A stretch of DNA of 64,000 nt, taken from NCBI GenBank assembly GCA_949361645.1, contig OX442415.1:5563240-5627239 (forward strand), written 5' to 3'. Under the pieces are notes generated by a model that worked only from the letters and a program-made list of their open reading frames with translations, was not told the origin of the DNA and searched no databases. The DNA is from Spongilla lacustris. Its lineage: Eukaryota > Porifera > Demospongiae > Spongillida > Spongillidae. Position 1 is the stretch's first letter; the number at the start of each line of letters is the position of its first letter. The position numbers and the translations under genes are program-made. This document shows positions 46,901 to 57,202 of this stretch, in pieces.

Positions 46901-47293
46901 TTTAAAATCCATACAACAGCAGATCCATCTCCAGAACAGTAGAAAACAGCTGAAGCATTGTTCTCAAATATTGTGTAGTTCCCTTGAGGTGAGAGGACTA
47001 CATAGCCAGTAGTACCTGAAGATGGTAAACATATATACATTTAGTTTCACTGAACAACTAAGTACTTGATATATCATGATCAGTGTACATGTACATTGGA
47101 TAAATACAATTCGATCACCCAGAACATTTCTGGTTGAACACAAAATAATTTCAACAGTGTAGCATTACTATATAATTCCTAAAGATACATGAATGTATGT
47201 ATAGAATAATAAGTGTTACTAACCTCTCACTGCCAGGAGTAGGCACAACATCACCATCAAGATGGGAGCAAGCCACAACAGGTTATGATGCAT
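43913..47293 (-). CDS. Ig-FN3 single-pass membrane receptor, gene C (8 exons), with ITIM-like tail
   Basis: Exons in order: 47224-47293 (signal peptide MHHNLLWLAPILMVMLCLLL), 46707-47015 (Ig-like; FYCSGDG, AVVWILNG, VICKV), 45138-45476 (FN3; FNLSWGAPFSLDVTGY, VNGAGNG), 44695-44781 (stalk), 44534-44638 (membrane helix LVVGVTIGVTGAVVLIAF, KCYILKRK), 44400-44473 (RYPCLPPSDCKPTCTSESQ), 44113-44226 (CYTDV, NDEVQYSEVK) and 43913-44011 (CYTDM, NDKYSAVK, stop). Splice sites are GT-AG; the first five junctions are phase 1, the last two phase 0. The total is 1197 bases, 398 residues. The last two exons are tandem duplicates. VQYSEV fits the ITIM consensus, which in immune receptors recruits SH2 phosphatases when phosphorylated; its use here is inference. 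Intron 2 holds a 0.65-kb insertion. Confidence 0.84.
45861..46516 (+). mobile_element. 0.65-kb insertion in intron 2 of gene C
   Basis: The empty-site equivalent exists in copy A (11500-11530), where CATACAACATTAATGTTTGG is continuous. In gene C it is split between 45860 and about 46517. The insert carries one frame (45930-46355) and an A/T-rich right end. Target duplication is unclear (a few T/A bases). Confidence 0.7.
45930..46355 (+). CDS. 142-residue frame of a repeat-family ORF in the intron insertion
   Basis: The ATG at 45930 starts MSDDETQTPRAGGSGDPLAR, then an Ala/Glu/Arg-rich helical stretch (SSQAELRELRAEMRGAQED) and YQFRKKGHEEQHAFN with a following helix (AKRALQEGEDLI). The KKGxEEQxxFN block is one I associate with ORFs of retroelement-like repeats in cnidarian and other invertebrate genomes; their function is unclear. 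The last ~18 residues (from SLYGRQYVMTF) leave that family pattern, so the frame is probably 3'-truncated. Confidence 0.5.
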   Translation: MSDDETQTPRAGGSGDPLARVLAAITSSQAELRELRAEMRGAQEDTAAKLASLKSERPYQFRKKGHEEQHAFNASVQGRLAEAGLQLNRAERGVADGAARTSLENAKRALQEGEDLITAVLNSLYGRQYVMTFIITKSQSS

Positions 47294-47522
47294 CTGTAGC
47301 AATGTTCACATAATTAGTAAATGCAGAGGGACAGTCTCTGATTTTATTTGTATGTACGAAATCATGTATTGTTGACTTGTTTCACTTCACCATCAAGATG
47401 GGAGCAAGCCACAACAGGTTATGATGCATCTGTAGCAATGTTCACATAATTAGTAAATGCAGAGGGACAGTCTCTGATTTTATTTGTATGTACGAAATCA
47501 TGTATTGTTGACTTGTTTCACT
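47251..47522. repeat. exact 136-bp tandem duplication over the gene C first exon and 5' flank
   Basis: 47251-47386 and 47387-47522 are identical as far as I can read. The duplicate carries a second ATG with MHHNLLWLAPILMV, cut off before the signal sequence ends. Confidence 0.92.
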
Positions 47523-47529
47523 TTCATAA

Positions 47530-48170
47530 TGGTAATTGCTACCAATGCATCATACCCATATGTAACTCAAAAATGTTTTTGTGGCCATTGTGGGAGAGTT
47601 TTGCAGTGTTTCACTATAGACCCCTATATATTCTCCTCCCTTCCCCTCCCCCTCCTAAAATGCCAAACTCGGGAGGATTGCTTTAAAGAACACTGTTACA
47701 TTTTGGTAGGGTTGACGAAGATTGTATGGTTAGCGGTAAGATGCTGGTATCGTTGTGTTCCTAGCTTGTTGTATACAGCCCAACTGGCCAAAGGTCCGAC
47801 TGATATTATAGGCCTAGTAGTTCCCGGTGCAGTATGTTGGCGAATTATCGGCAGAAGTGTAACTGCATAAGTGCCGTATACAATCATTATCTCTGCACTG
47901 GTACTATGCGGATCCTGAGCAAAAGCGAGCGTCTGCTTGTGACGCTAGCATGCAAATGTTGCATGAATCGAACCAAAATGCGAGTTAGGCAGTACATAAT
48001 GGTGATTTTAACATATTATGCGATGCATTATATTAGAGAAGTCATGTGAATAATGGAGTTCTTTAGCATGGTCAGTTGTGCACGGGACTGAGAAACTCAT
48101 TTTGTAGTAACCAAAAATGTACTTATATTCATGGAGTTCTGATCAGCATGTACATGCACCATTAGACAAA
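47530..48170. other. upstream flank of gene C; no gene recognised
   Basis: Short frames only. A small C/T tract lies at 47632-47656. Confidence 0.45.
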
Positions 48171-48177
48171 AAAAAAA

Positions 48178-48560
48178 GAAGGGGACCTAGAGGATCACCT
48201 TATTGAACACCTGTCTCTGATGAAATGGTACCCAATCAATGGGTGCCACAAGGCAGGGTGCTGACTATACAATGTAGCACCACCATTGGAGTAGTTCTGG
48301 GAAGTGAAGGCTGCAGGCATCAAGGACAGCCTGTCTGGATACCCGATTGAAAGCATTGTGTAAGTCAATTTTCAGGACTGCAAATCTTTATCCTGCCAAT
48401 ATTCATCCACACAGTGGATTATCTTCTTGGCACCTGCTAGACTAGGTACTCCTAACTAAAGAGGAGCCAGGAAGTCATGAGCTTTTCCTTGGTGATCAAG
48501 CATAGGCATTTCCCAGCCAGACACTTCATGGCTTCCCTAACAGCAATGGGGTGGATGTCT
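48178..48560 (-). pseudogene. RT-domain relic
   Basis: The minus strand reads VREAMKCLAGKCLCLITKEK, then (frame change) KIDLHNAFNRVSRQAVLDAC and HFPELLQWWCYIV, matching the RT palm block around the first catalytic Asp (D..NAFN). The later QQGDPLGP block is degraded to FNKVIL-stop-VP. Several stops and frame changes. Same protein family as 1157-1984. Confidence 0.6.
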
Positions 48561-48569
48561 GGGGCCCAA

Positions 48570-49040
48570 TTGGGATATTAATAATGATATACATCTGGCC
48601 CCCAAAGATACCTCTGCCACTTAATTAAACTCAATTGGGCCCAGCCTGCTGCCTAGAACGGTCAGTAGCTCTATATGATGGTGTGTCTGACTGAAGGCCC
48701 ACAGCATACTGGACACCAGGGATGGGGAGGAGTGGAAAGTCCAATTTACATTCACACAAATGCTAAAGCAAAACTAAGCTGATCTGATGATCATATGTGC
48801 CCTTCTCCAGTGAAGATAGCAATATGAAGTGCTGCAACAGGTAGTGTCAGCAACTGCAGAGGATGCTGACTGTGCATGTGTTCTGCCATTCACTTGGTCT
48901 TTTCAATCAACATCATGAATGTGTGAATTATTTAGTTAAGTGATCTCAGTACCTTCCCAGATGGGATGAAGCATTACAATGTGCCACACTTTGAGATCTT
49001 GGGGGCTCCATAAGATGAACTAGTGTTCTGCACAAAATAT
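48570..49040. other. no gene recognised
   Basis: Probably further decayed retroelement sequence; nothing specific supported. Confidence 0.35.
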
Positions 49041-49048
49041 GACAAGAA

Positions 49049-49341
49049 TTACTTGCTTCCAGCCCCAGTCGCCCCGATCCACCAGTCCAATACTGCTGCA
49101 GTTTCATGTTCAATCGAAATCAAAGCTAATTCTTCAAGCCTATCTTGAGTATCTTCCGTAATTGATGGATGCAGAAAAGTCTTTATAAGCTTCAATTTTG
49201 AAAAGCTCCGTTCTGCAGCTGGTGCAACTAAGTAACGGTGGTCCATTTTTATATGGGTATTAATTAGCATATGAATTCTGACCGGCGGCCCTAGGCATTT
49301 GCCTAGTCTGCCTAGCGTTAACGCCGGCCCTGATCCTATCA
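49049..49341 (-). pseudogene. hAT transposase C-terminal dimerisation fragment with CAGGGCCGGC terminus
   Basis: Encodes APAAERSFSKLKLIKTFL, then RLEELALISIEHETAAVLD: the ERSFSKLKLIK signature of the hAT dimerisation region. About 80 bases upstream on the same strand lies CAGGGCCGGCGTTAACGC (from 49333), a sequence typical of hAT element ends. So a terminus sits directly next to the C-terminal coding part, suggesting an internally deleted element. The opposite end was not found. Confidence 0.65.
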
Positions 49342-49399
49342 AACCTCACTTTAACATACTGTATCTTGTAGTTTTCTGCACAAAGTTTGTGGCCCAGAA

Positions 49400-50786
49400 G
49401 TGGTCTGAGGCTTCCTAGTTACTTAAGCAGTTGGAAGCGGTGGGCTCCATCAACCCCCAGGTAGCCTTGCTTCTTCTAAGACAAAATGGGAGCTTTGTAT
49501 ACCTATCTAGAAATACTCCACCTCACTAGTTAAGGAGGCCTTTGCCATGTTTGACAATTGTGTACAGCAATGCTTCTCAGAATGTACTGCAGTGCATGCT
49601 TCTGCCTCCATCTGGCAGCAGGGACAGCTTAACTCTTTGACAGTCAACACGGATAACGGTACTTAATTGATTATTTGCCAGTAATGTTTTTAATTATAGC
49701 TACCTGTACGACCGTAGCTTAGTAGTCGCTGTTCTTGAAGAATCTCGCGGTTAGTCTCCTTAAAAAGATACTATCTATGATAGAAGAGTGTTTTATTATG
49801 TTTGTTATGATATATGGTGTACTAGCTTGAAAACAATCGGCAGCTAACAAGACCCGATATAGGTGGAGAGAAGTGGGCAGGGATTCGAAGCCGTATATTG
49901 CGTATACTACGAAACAGTCGATGAAAACACCATAGTTCTATCCCTTGTTGTTACATCTAAGGTCCTGACTTTTTAAAAGGCTTCGCTCGCCCATGTTAAG
50001 GCGGGTGCTAATTCGAAGCCACTAGTGACGATAGAGACGCGATTACATGTACACCTGCAGCTGTTCGTTCCTGCTTTCCTTTCAATTAAAAACCAACGCT
50101 CCGGTCATAGCTCTATGCCACTAGAGCTTATTGGTACACGGAGCGTGTAACCGTGCGACAGACTGGTTTTCTATATGTGTGCATATATATATGCACTTGG
50201 CGGTTAACGCGAATTAATTTTTAGTATATGTATATATGCACTTGGCAGTTAAAAGAGGTGGGGGGGGGAGGGGGAGGGGGGCTCAACTATTTTGCCATTC
50301 CCCTGCAGCATCATTTTCAGGCCTCTCCTCATTGTCAGGTAAGTAACTGTCCTATTCAGTCGACCTTTACACCAGTTATGTAACCCCAGGATTCCATTAA
50401 TTACCCTTGAGTCAGTAGGCAATTCCCATCTCTCACAGAATGTAATATCACAGTTCAGTAACCTTTTTCACAGTGCATCATTTGTCCATCTCTTCCCCTC
50501 ACACCTCTGCCTGGCTGTCAGCATCGAGGATTACCCTACCCCTGAGTCGGTAGGGCAATGACAGGAAGTGTGAGGAACTGGGTTGGGTCTGCATCCCATT
50601 TGTGGTCAAGACCTATGGGTGTTGGGATGCTACAGCAGAGGCGGCTTTTTCTAAGCTTGCTGGTTGTCTTTCCACCAGGCTAAACCAACCCAAGTCCAGG
50701 ACCATCTTTGGAATATACAGCCGCCTAGGCCTAGCCTTAGTGAGAGCCAACTGCAGAGCCATCCTGTCCAGGGTAACTTGACTGTA
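49400..50786 (+). pseudogene. RT-family retroelement relic, region after the RT domain to the C-terminus
   Basis: 49400-49640 reads LEAVGSINPQVALLLLR, then, with frame changes, a block similar to FDNCVQQCFSECTAVHA. After an unrelated ~650-base stretch the frame at 50548-50784 is open: RKCEELGWVCIPFVVKTYGC, ATAEAAFSKLAGCLSTRLN, FGIYSRLGLALVRANCRAIL, then TGA. The latter has no ATG start. It is oriented opposite to the RT relic at 48178-48560, so either the element was rearranged or these are two insertions. Confidence 0.58.
49660..50285. other. unassigned stretch inside the RT relic
   Basis: Flanked on the left by TTAACTCTTTGACAGTC (49630-49646) and on the right by CTTGGCAGTTAAAAGAGG (50241-50258), loosely inverse; it may be a small inserted element with TTAA-type ends. 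A G-rich tract lies at 50261-50280. Confidence 0.3.
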
Positions 50787-50830
50787 AGGCCTGAAGTGCC
50801 TCTCTTTTAGGATTCTGTACAAATGTACAA

Positions 50831-51185
50831 ATGAAGCAAGCTCAGGCGGAAGGTAAAAAGATATGCCACTTTTTCACTCCATTAAAGATGTCTGTAGTGT
50901 TTGGGTCAAGGACAACTGAGTTCCTTAAAGAGTTGGGCTATCAATTGAGGCAGGTGTCTGGTGAAGCTAACTCATTTGTATACCTTACACAGAGACTATC
51001 AGTTGCCATCCAATTGGGCAATGCAGCTTCTGTGTTGGGGACAATAGTGAAGAGGAAGAGTTTTTTTGTATTAAGTATTGTTCTATGTTTGTGGTAATAT
51101 AGTACATATATTAACAGTTGCAGTACAACAAGGAAATGCCACTTCTGCTATGGGCTCTGTGGGCCAGGATGCGGTGGAAGACTTT
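50831..51185 (+). pseudogene. unidentified repeat-family coding fragment
   Basis: The frame from 50831 reads YQLRQVSGEANSFVYLTQRL then SVAIQLGNAASVLGTI. A related block follows at about 51114 (TVAVQQGNATSAMGSV), as if the segment had been duplicated. The (S/T)VA(I/V)Q(L/Q)GNA pattern is familiar from transposon-associated ORFs but I cannot name the family. Confidence 0.4.
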
Positions 51186-51252
51186 TTTAGTAATTTTTTA
51201 CATGTATAGTTAGTTTGCTGGTAATGTTGTCTTCTTAGTATTGTGGGCACTA

Positions 51253-52802
51253 CAGTGGAAACCATCACACTTGGAACAATAATTTTTTGATACTTTTATT
51301 GAGAACATTTGAATCTATTTCAACAAAAAAAAGCTCAAATGCAAATCTGACAACATAGGTATAGTGTACAACTATTTTTCAATACATACTTAAAGTTAAA
51401 AAGCATCACGTGACTATTTACTTTTGTTATTAACGCTTGTTGCGACCCCAGTACTATGTAAGCTGAATTCCCCCTCCTGTAGGCAATAGATCTTAGCCAA
51501 ATTTGCAATATATTTTGAGAATAAGCATCACCAACCAACCTTTGGCCACGTTTGTATTTAAGTCCGGTAAATAGTTACAGTTTTATCGAGCTGGATGTGC
51601 ATTTTTAGCTCGTAAAAGCTTAGGGATGCTATTTCGTAGTACGCTCTCACTGAACGGATATATTTCGTCTCCGACTTGTCACATGTTAGATGTATCCCAA
51701 AAGCGTACTTCGGAGGCAATAGACCCTCCTTTGCTGTTAAAAAAGTGCTATCAAAGCCAAATACCTGAAAACTTCCGCCATTTCCCTATGAATTGCAATT
51801 TGAAATGTCATTATAGCGTCATTTTTCGTATGAATATATTTTTAATGCAACATCTTCGGTCTTTGTTTATCCAGTACCTGTGGGCCACGAACGCTAGTAA
51901 AAGTAGCAGCATCAATCTGGGCAGGCTTCTAGAAACGGCAATGAGCAAGAGGTAACTCCGATGCTGGAAACGAAAAGCGGTGGAATAAGCGGTCCCGCGT
52001 ACCAGTAGGCCTACCATCCAGACCGCTTATATTACTAATTCCACCGCTTTTTGTCTCCAGCTTTTGGAGTTGCCTCTTGCTCTTTGCCATTTCTAGGCCT
52101 GCCTATATTGATGCTGCTGATTTACTAGCCGTTCGTCGTGAGTGGCATTTTGCAATCTCCATTGACAGCACTTGCACCATATCTATGCTTGCACCCACTG
52201 GATAAACAAATACCGAAGACGTCACATTAAAAATATATTCATATGAAAAATGACGCTATAATGACGTTTTAAATTCTATTCATAGGAAAATGGCGGAAGT
52301 TTTCAGGTATTCGTCTTTGATAGCACTTTTCTAACAGCAAAGGAGGGTCTATCGCCTCCGAAGTACGCTTTGCGATAGATCTAACATGTGACGAGTCGGA
52401 GACGAAATATATCCGTTCAGTGAGAGTATACTACGAAATAGCATCCCTAAGATTTTACGAGCTAAAAACGCACATCCAGCTCGATAAAACTGTAAATATT
52501 TACCAGACGGACGCGGCCAAAGGTTGGTGATGCTTGTTCTCTAGATATATTGCTAAGATCTATTGCCTACAGGAGGAGGAATTCAGCTTTAAATTGTTTT
52601 AGTACTGGGGTCACAACAAGATTTAATAACAAAAGTAAATAGTCACGTGATGCTTTTTAACTTTCAATATATATAGAAAAATAGTTGCACACTACACTTA
52701 GTTGTCAGATTTGCATTTGAGCTTAGTGTTATTGAAATAAATTCAAATGTTGTCAAAACAAGTACAAAAAAATTATTGTTCCAAGTGTGATGGTTTCCAC
52801 TG
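51253..52802. mobile_element. palindromic (foldback) element 2, ends CAGTGGAAACC, TA target duplication
   Basis: Starts CAGTGGAAACCATCACACTT and ends AAGTGTGATGGTTTCCACTG, with TA on each side (51251-51252 and 52803-52804). Left arm 51253-51994 and right arm about 52022-52802 are inverse over almost their whole length, around a ~27-base centre. Differences include an extra ~36-base segment in the right arm near 52140-52175. The first 13 bases equal those of foldback 1, but the rest is unrelated. No transposase seen. Confidence 0.9.
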
Positions 52803-52937
52803 TACTTGATGATATTTGAACACACAAAAAAAGAAGTAAACTTTAAGATGGAAGCCACCTGGAGAGGATTGCTGTTGCATTTGCTCTCATGCACCAAATG
52901 CAGGTTGAGCCTACTAAACAGCTCAGACAGCACAGTT

Positions 52938-53241
52938 TGTGAAGGATTAACGCCAACACTAGCAACAATACTACCCGAGACCATGTACACAGCTAAGGGA
53001 CACGACACTTTAATATCACTGCAACATAGAATACATGTACACAGCACAGCACCATATATATATATATAGTGAAGAGCCACACACAAAGGAAATTGTCATG
53101 CACACAAATGCCTCCCCAGCGCAGAGGCTAGGCACCCCACAGGGCATTGTAGGCCTGCACACAATAGAGTCCATACAGGGGAACTCCCCTATACGTACAT
53201 AAACACACACAAAGTAGGTGCTAATTAGTCAGTCCGCCACA
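52938..53241 (-). mobile_element. 3' LTR of LTR element 3 (left edge inferred)
   Basis: On the minus strand a polypurine tract (GGTGAGGGAGGTG) is followed by TGTGGCGGACTG at 53241. The segment includes a TATA stretch (53057-53070) and ends plausibly at CCTTCACA (52938). No second LTR is visible to confirm the edge. Confidence 0.5.
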
Positions 53242-54956
53242 CACCTCCCTCACCTGGTGTTCCACCACAGTTGTTCGTCCAGGGTTGTTGCTCATGACAT
53301 CCCCAAACTCCGTCAGCAGTTCCTTCAATTGCCCTCTCTGGGTTTCTGATAGCTGGTCACCAACTTTGGTGTCACCTTCACCACCTCCTCTCCATTCAGG
53401 AATCTCCTCTTTCTCCTCTTCCTCCTCTGTCCAGTCCTCTCCATCCACCTCTGCCCAGTAGTTCCCATATGTCGGGGTGTTCCATTTCTTTAGCATGACC
53501 ATGTTGACATGGAAGGTCCTGTGAATCACTGGATACGGCCCCTGCCATTGTGCAGTCAGAGAAGTAGGAAGTAGCACCAGCACAAGGTCTCCAGGCTTGA
53601 ATTCCCTCTGGCGTGCATTCCGATCGTACCAGACCTTCTGCCACCTTTGGGCTTCACTGAGGTTATTTCTCACCAAGTCAGACATGCTTGCCAACTTCTG
53701 CAATACAGCCAACACATAAGACACCACGTTGTCACTACACTTCTTGGGCTCCTTCCATGACTCCTTGAGGATGTCCAAAGGTCCTCGAACTGCCCGGTCG
53801 TATAGAAGTTCAAAAGGTGAGAACCTGGTAGAGTCTTGGGGAACTTCCCGGTACTCAAACAGCAGGTATGGCAACCACTTGTCCCAGTTCAGTTCATCCT
53901 CAGCCACAACCTTCCTCAGCTCTTCAGGTGTGCCAACCCGAGCAAATATCCGGACCAGCTCTTTCACAATATGCTCCGCATCAACGGCATTGACTGGTAC
54001 AGCCTCAGGATACCGGGTAGCATAATCACACATCACGAGAATGTACCGGTTACCCAATTTGGTCCTAGGTAGTGGGCCCACTATGTCCATCGCCACGCGC
54101 CTGAAGGGTTCTGTCACCACAAGTAGTGGAATAAGTGGAGCCTTGACCACTTTATGTTTTGAGAATTTCTGACACACCTGGCAACTTTTGCAGAAATCCT
54201 CTACGTCCTTGTAGAGGGTAGGCCAGTAGAACCTGCGTAGGATCCACTTGGCCATCTTGTGCTTGCCTAAGTGTCCTGCAATCGGCACCTCGTGTGCCAG
54301 TTGGAGCAAAGCCTTCCGACACTGAGTAGGAAGAACCAGCTGATCCACAGCCAACTCTGCATTCTGGCTTCTGGTCAACTTCACCTTAGATCGACCACCA
54401 CTGAACAAATCGTCATCCAAGGTGCAACCCTGCGGTGTCTCTGCACATTTCATTTCTGCACCTACAGCACCTACAGCCTGTGCCTCTGCCAGTTCAGTCT
54501 CCACCGGTGATGGACTCACTTGAGAGTCTTTCTCCTTCTGTAGGAGAGTCTTCTCTTCCTCCTCTTGCTTCCTTGCCCCAGCTCGTGTCACTACCATCCA
54601 AACTTCGTTGCCGTGTCGCCTGGCGCCAAGGGCCTTGCCTCCTACAAACTTAGCCAACTCAGGCACGTCAGTTCCCAGGAGCACAGACACTGGTAGTACT
54701 GCAGCCTCCACAGTCAGTGGAACTCCATCTACCACCAGGTCGACATTTGCAAGCGGGTAGAGTACACTGTCTCCATGTGCACACCGTATAGTAACTGCTT
54801 CCCCTGTCACCAGCTTCTTCTCAGGTACCAGGCTGTGATGGACAATGGTCTTAGAGCACCCAGTGTCCAGCACGATATCCTTCACCTCTCTTCCTTCCAC
54901 CAGTCCCACTCTCTGATGTGTACCGTTGCAGTGACGACCATTTACGCAGTACATGG
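53242..54956 (-). pseudogene. LTR element 3 pol: protease, integrase, start of RT (Gmr1-like order)
   Basis: Order along the minus strand: aspartic protease (DIVLDTGCSKTIVHHSLV; Asp-Thr-Gly), then integrase zinc finger (HEVPIAGHLGKHKM, CKSCQVCQK), integrase core start (AMDIVGPLPRTKLGNRYIL, first Asp), a C-terminal part (RFSPFELLYDRAVRGPLDIL, REFKPGDLVLVLLPTS, WQGPYPVIHRTFHVNM), and finally SETQRGQLKELLTEFGDVMS, the segment that precedes RT. Integrase thus comes before RT, as in Ty1/copia and in the Gmr1-like group of Ty3/gypsy elements. The frame is open but internally deleted: after ARVGTPEE it jumps to LRKVVAEDELNWD, losing the second Asp and the Glu of the triad, and RT/RNase H are missing before the LTR. 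Defective. Confidence 0.82.
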
Positions 54957-55019
54957 TACGGTGGCCCGGTAGGTCGCGCGTACGAGCAACGGTTGGAGAG
55001 CGAAAATGGGTACGAGCGG

Positions 55020-55250
55020 TGGTTGCCGAGCAAAAGTGAGCACGAGCCGAGAACAAAAATGAGCACGAGCTGAGAACAAAAATGAGCACGTGCCGAGAGC
55101 AAAATTGAGCACGAGCCGAGAGCAAAATTGAGCACGAGTCGAGAGCAAAAATGAGCACGAGCCGAGAGCAAAAATGAGCACGAGCCGAGAGCAAAAATGA
55201 GCACGAGCCGAGAGCAAAAATGAGCTAGTGCGGAGAGCAAAAGTGAGCTA
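55020..55250. repeat. 23-bp minisatellite (GAGCACGAGCCGAGAGCAAAA)
   Basis: About ten units in the left arm of palindrome 3. The right arm has only two or three (57085-57165), so the array expanded after the palindrome formed. It creates the artificial N-terminal repeat in the pol-containing frame. Confidence 0.9.
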
Positions 55251-55419
55251 GAGCAGTTGTTTACATCTATTTTACAATACGTCATTTGCCACTGGAGTTA
55301 AAAATAGCCTCGCGATGGAATGCAGCTACGTATTATGAAGCAGCACAAGGCTATTCAAGTTGTCTTCCGTATTTACGCGTACGTGTACTTCACTTTCGGG
55401 ACCGGGGTAACGATCATAC

Positions 55420-55636
<217 letters not shown>

Positions 55637-55739
55637 TTCAGTTTAGCTTGCATCGTGGTATCTGTTAGCCCCCTATGTCATTTTTGTTGGGAGGGGCCGG
55701 GTGGGATGTATACATGCGTTGTCGAGTGTGTCGATTGTG

Positions 55740-55942
<203 letters not shown>

Positions 55943-56652
55943 GGCTTTGCTAAAGCCACAAGGTATGTCTCATAACTAAGCTGAAGAACCAGTACATGTA
56001 AGGTTTAATAATACTTGTGTCATCACTTAATTGTACTGATACATGGTTTCTTTTTGTTTTGCTCGCACTCGGGATTTCAGTCGGCAGGTTGACGTACGAC
56101 TAAGAAATCTGGTTAGTGTAGCTATGTATATTTCCTGTTACCAATGTTTGCTGCATCCATTAATTCATGTTTGTTGCTACAGTTGAGTGACGCAGCCACA
56201 TCCTCTCATTAGAGCTAAAGATCTGCTTACATCTACAGCTTTGGAGGCACCAGCCTTGCTTGAACCCACATTCATATGTGTTGTGCTGCCAGTGTTAAGT
56301 AACACAGTCAGCTAACATGTACATTTGGAAACATAAAGAATTGTCAATTGATGTTATTTGTTGGCATGTGTGTGTGTTGTGTGTGCGCACGCACACACAC
56401 GCACGCACACACACACAGTACACAATCGATACACTCGACAACGCATGTACCGTATACATTCCACCCGGCCCCTCACAACAAAAATGACATAGGGGGCTAA
56501 CAGATACCACGATGCAAGCTAAACTGAATCACAAGCACGCGCGCGCGCGCACACACACACACACACAGAGTGTATGATCGTTACCCCGGTCCCGAAAGTG
56601 AAGTACACGTACGCGTAAATACGGAAGACAACTTGAATAGCCTTGTGCTGCC

Positions 56653-56709
56653 CAGGGGCGGATACAGGATTTCAGACAAGGGGGGGTTGTTAATCAATAA
56701 TAAGACGAG

Positions 56710-56743
<34 letters not shown>

Positions 56744-56988
56744 GCTGTCAGCTTTCGGCCGATTCTACGAGCGGGGGTGCTCGGCCGATTCTACGAGCGG
56801 GGGGGGGGGGGGGGGGGGTGCTGTCTGCTTTCGGCCGATTAAACGGTGCTGTCGGGAAACACAAGGGTTTTGGACAAAAGAGGGGGTTGTAAAACCCAAA
56901 ACCCCCTAAAACTGCGTGCAAAAAAAAAGGAATTTGGACAAAAGGGGGGGTTGCAACCCCCAAACCCCCCCCCCTGTATCCGCCCCTG
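56653..56988. mobile_element. 336-bp nested element, ends CAGGGGCGGATACAGG, 6-bp TSD GCTGCC
   Basis: Ends CAGGGGCGGATACAGG and CCTGTATCCGCCCCTG are perfect inverse copies. GCTGCC flanks both sides (56647-56652 and 56989-56994). The matching site in the opposite arm of palindrome 3 (55336-55350) is uninterrupted, proving an insertion. It holds G runs and three copies of a GCTTTCGGCCGATTCTACGA-like unit. No coding. Confidence 0.85.
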
Positions 56989-57202
56989 GCTGCCTCATAA
57001 TACGTAGCTGCATTCCATCGCGAGGCTATTTTTAACTCCAGTGACAAATGACGTATTGTAAAATAGATGTAAACAACTGCTCTAGCTCACTTTTGCTCAT
57101 TTTTGTTCTCGGCTCGTACTCACTTTTGCTCGGCAACCACCGCTCGTACCCATTTTCGCTCTCCAACCGTTGCTCGTACGCGCGACCTACCGGGCCACCG
57201 TA

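Noticed and set aside
53221..55194. A single intact 657-residue pol gene
   Set aside because: The N-terminus is minisatellite translation from a palindromic insertion, and the integrase core and RT are deleted.
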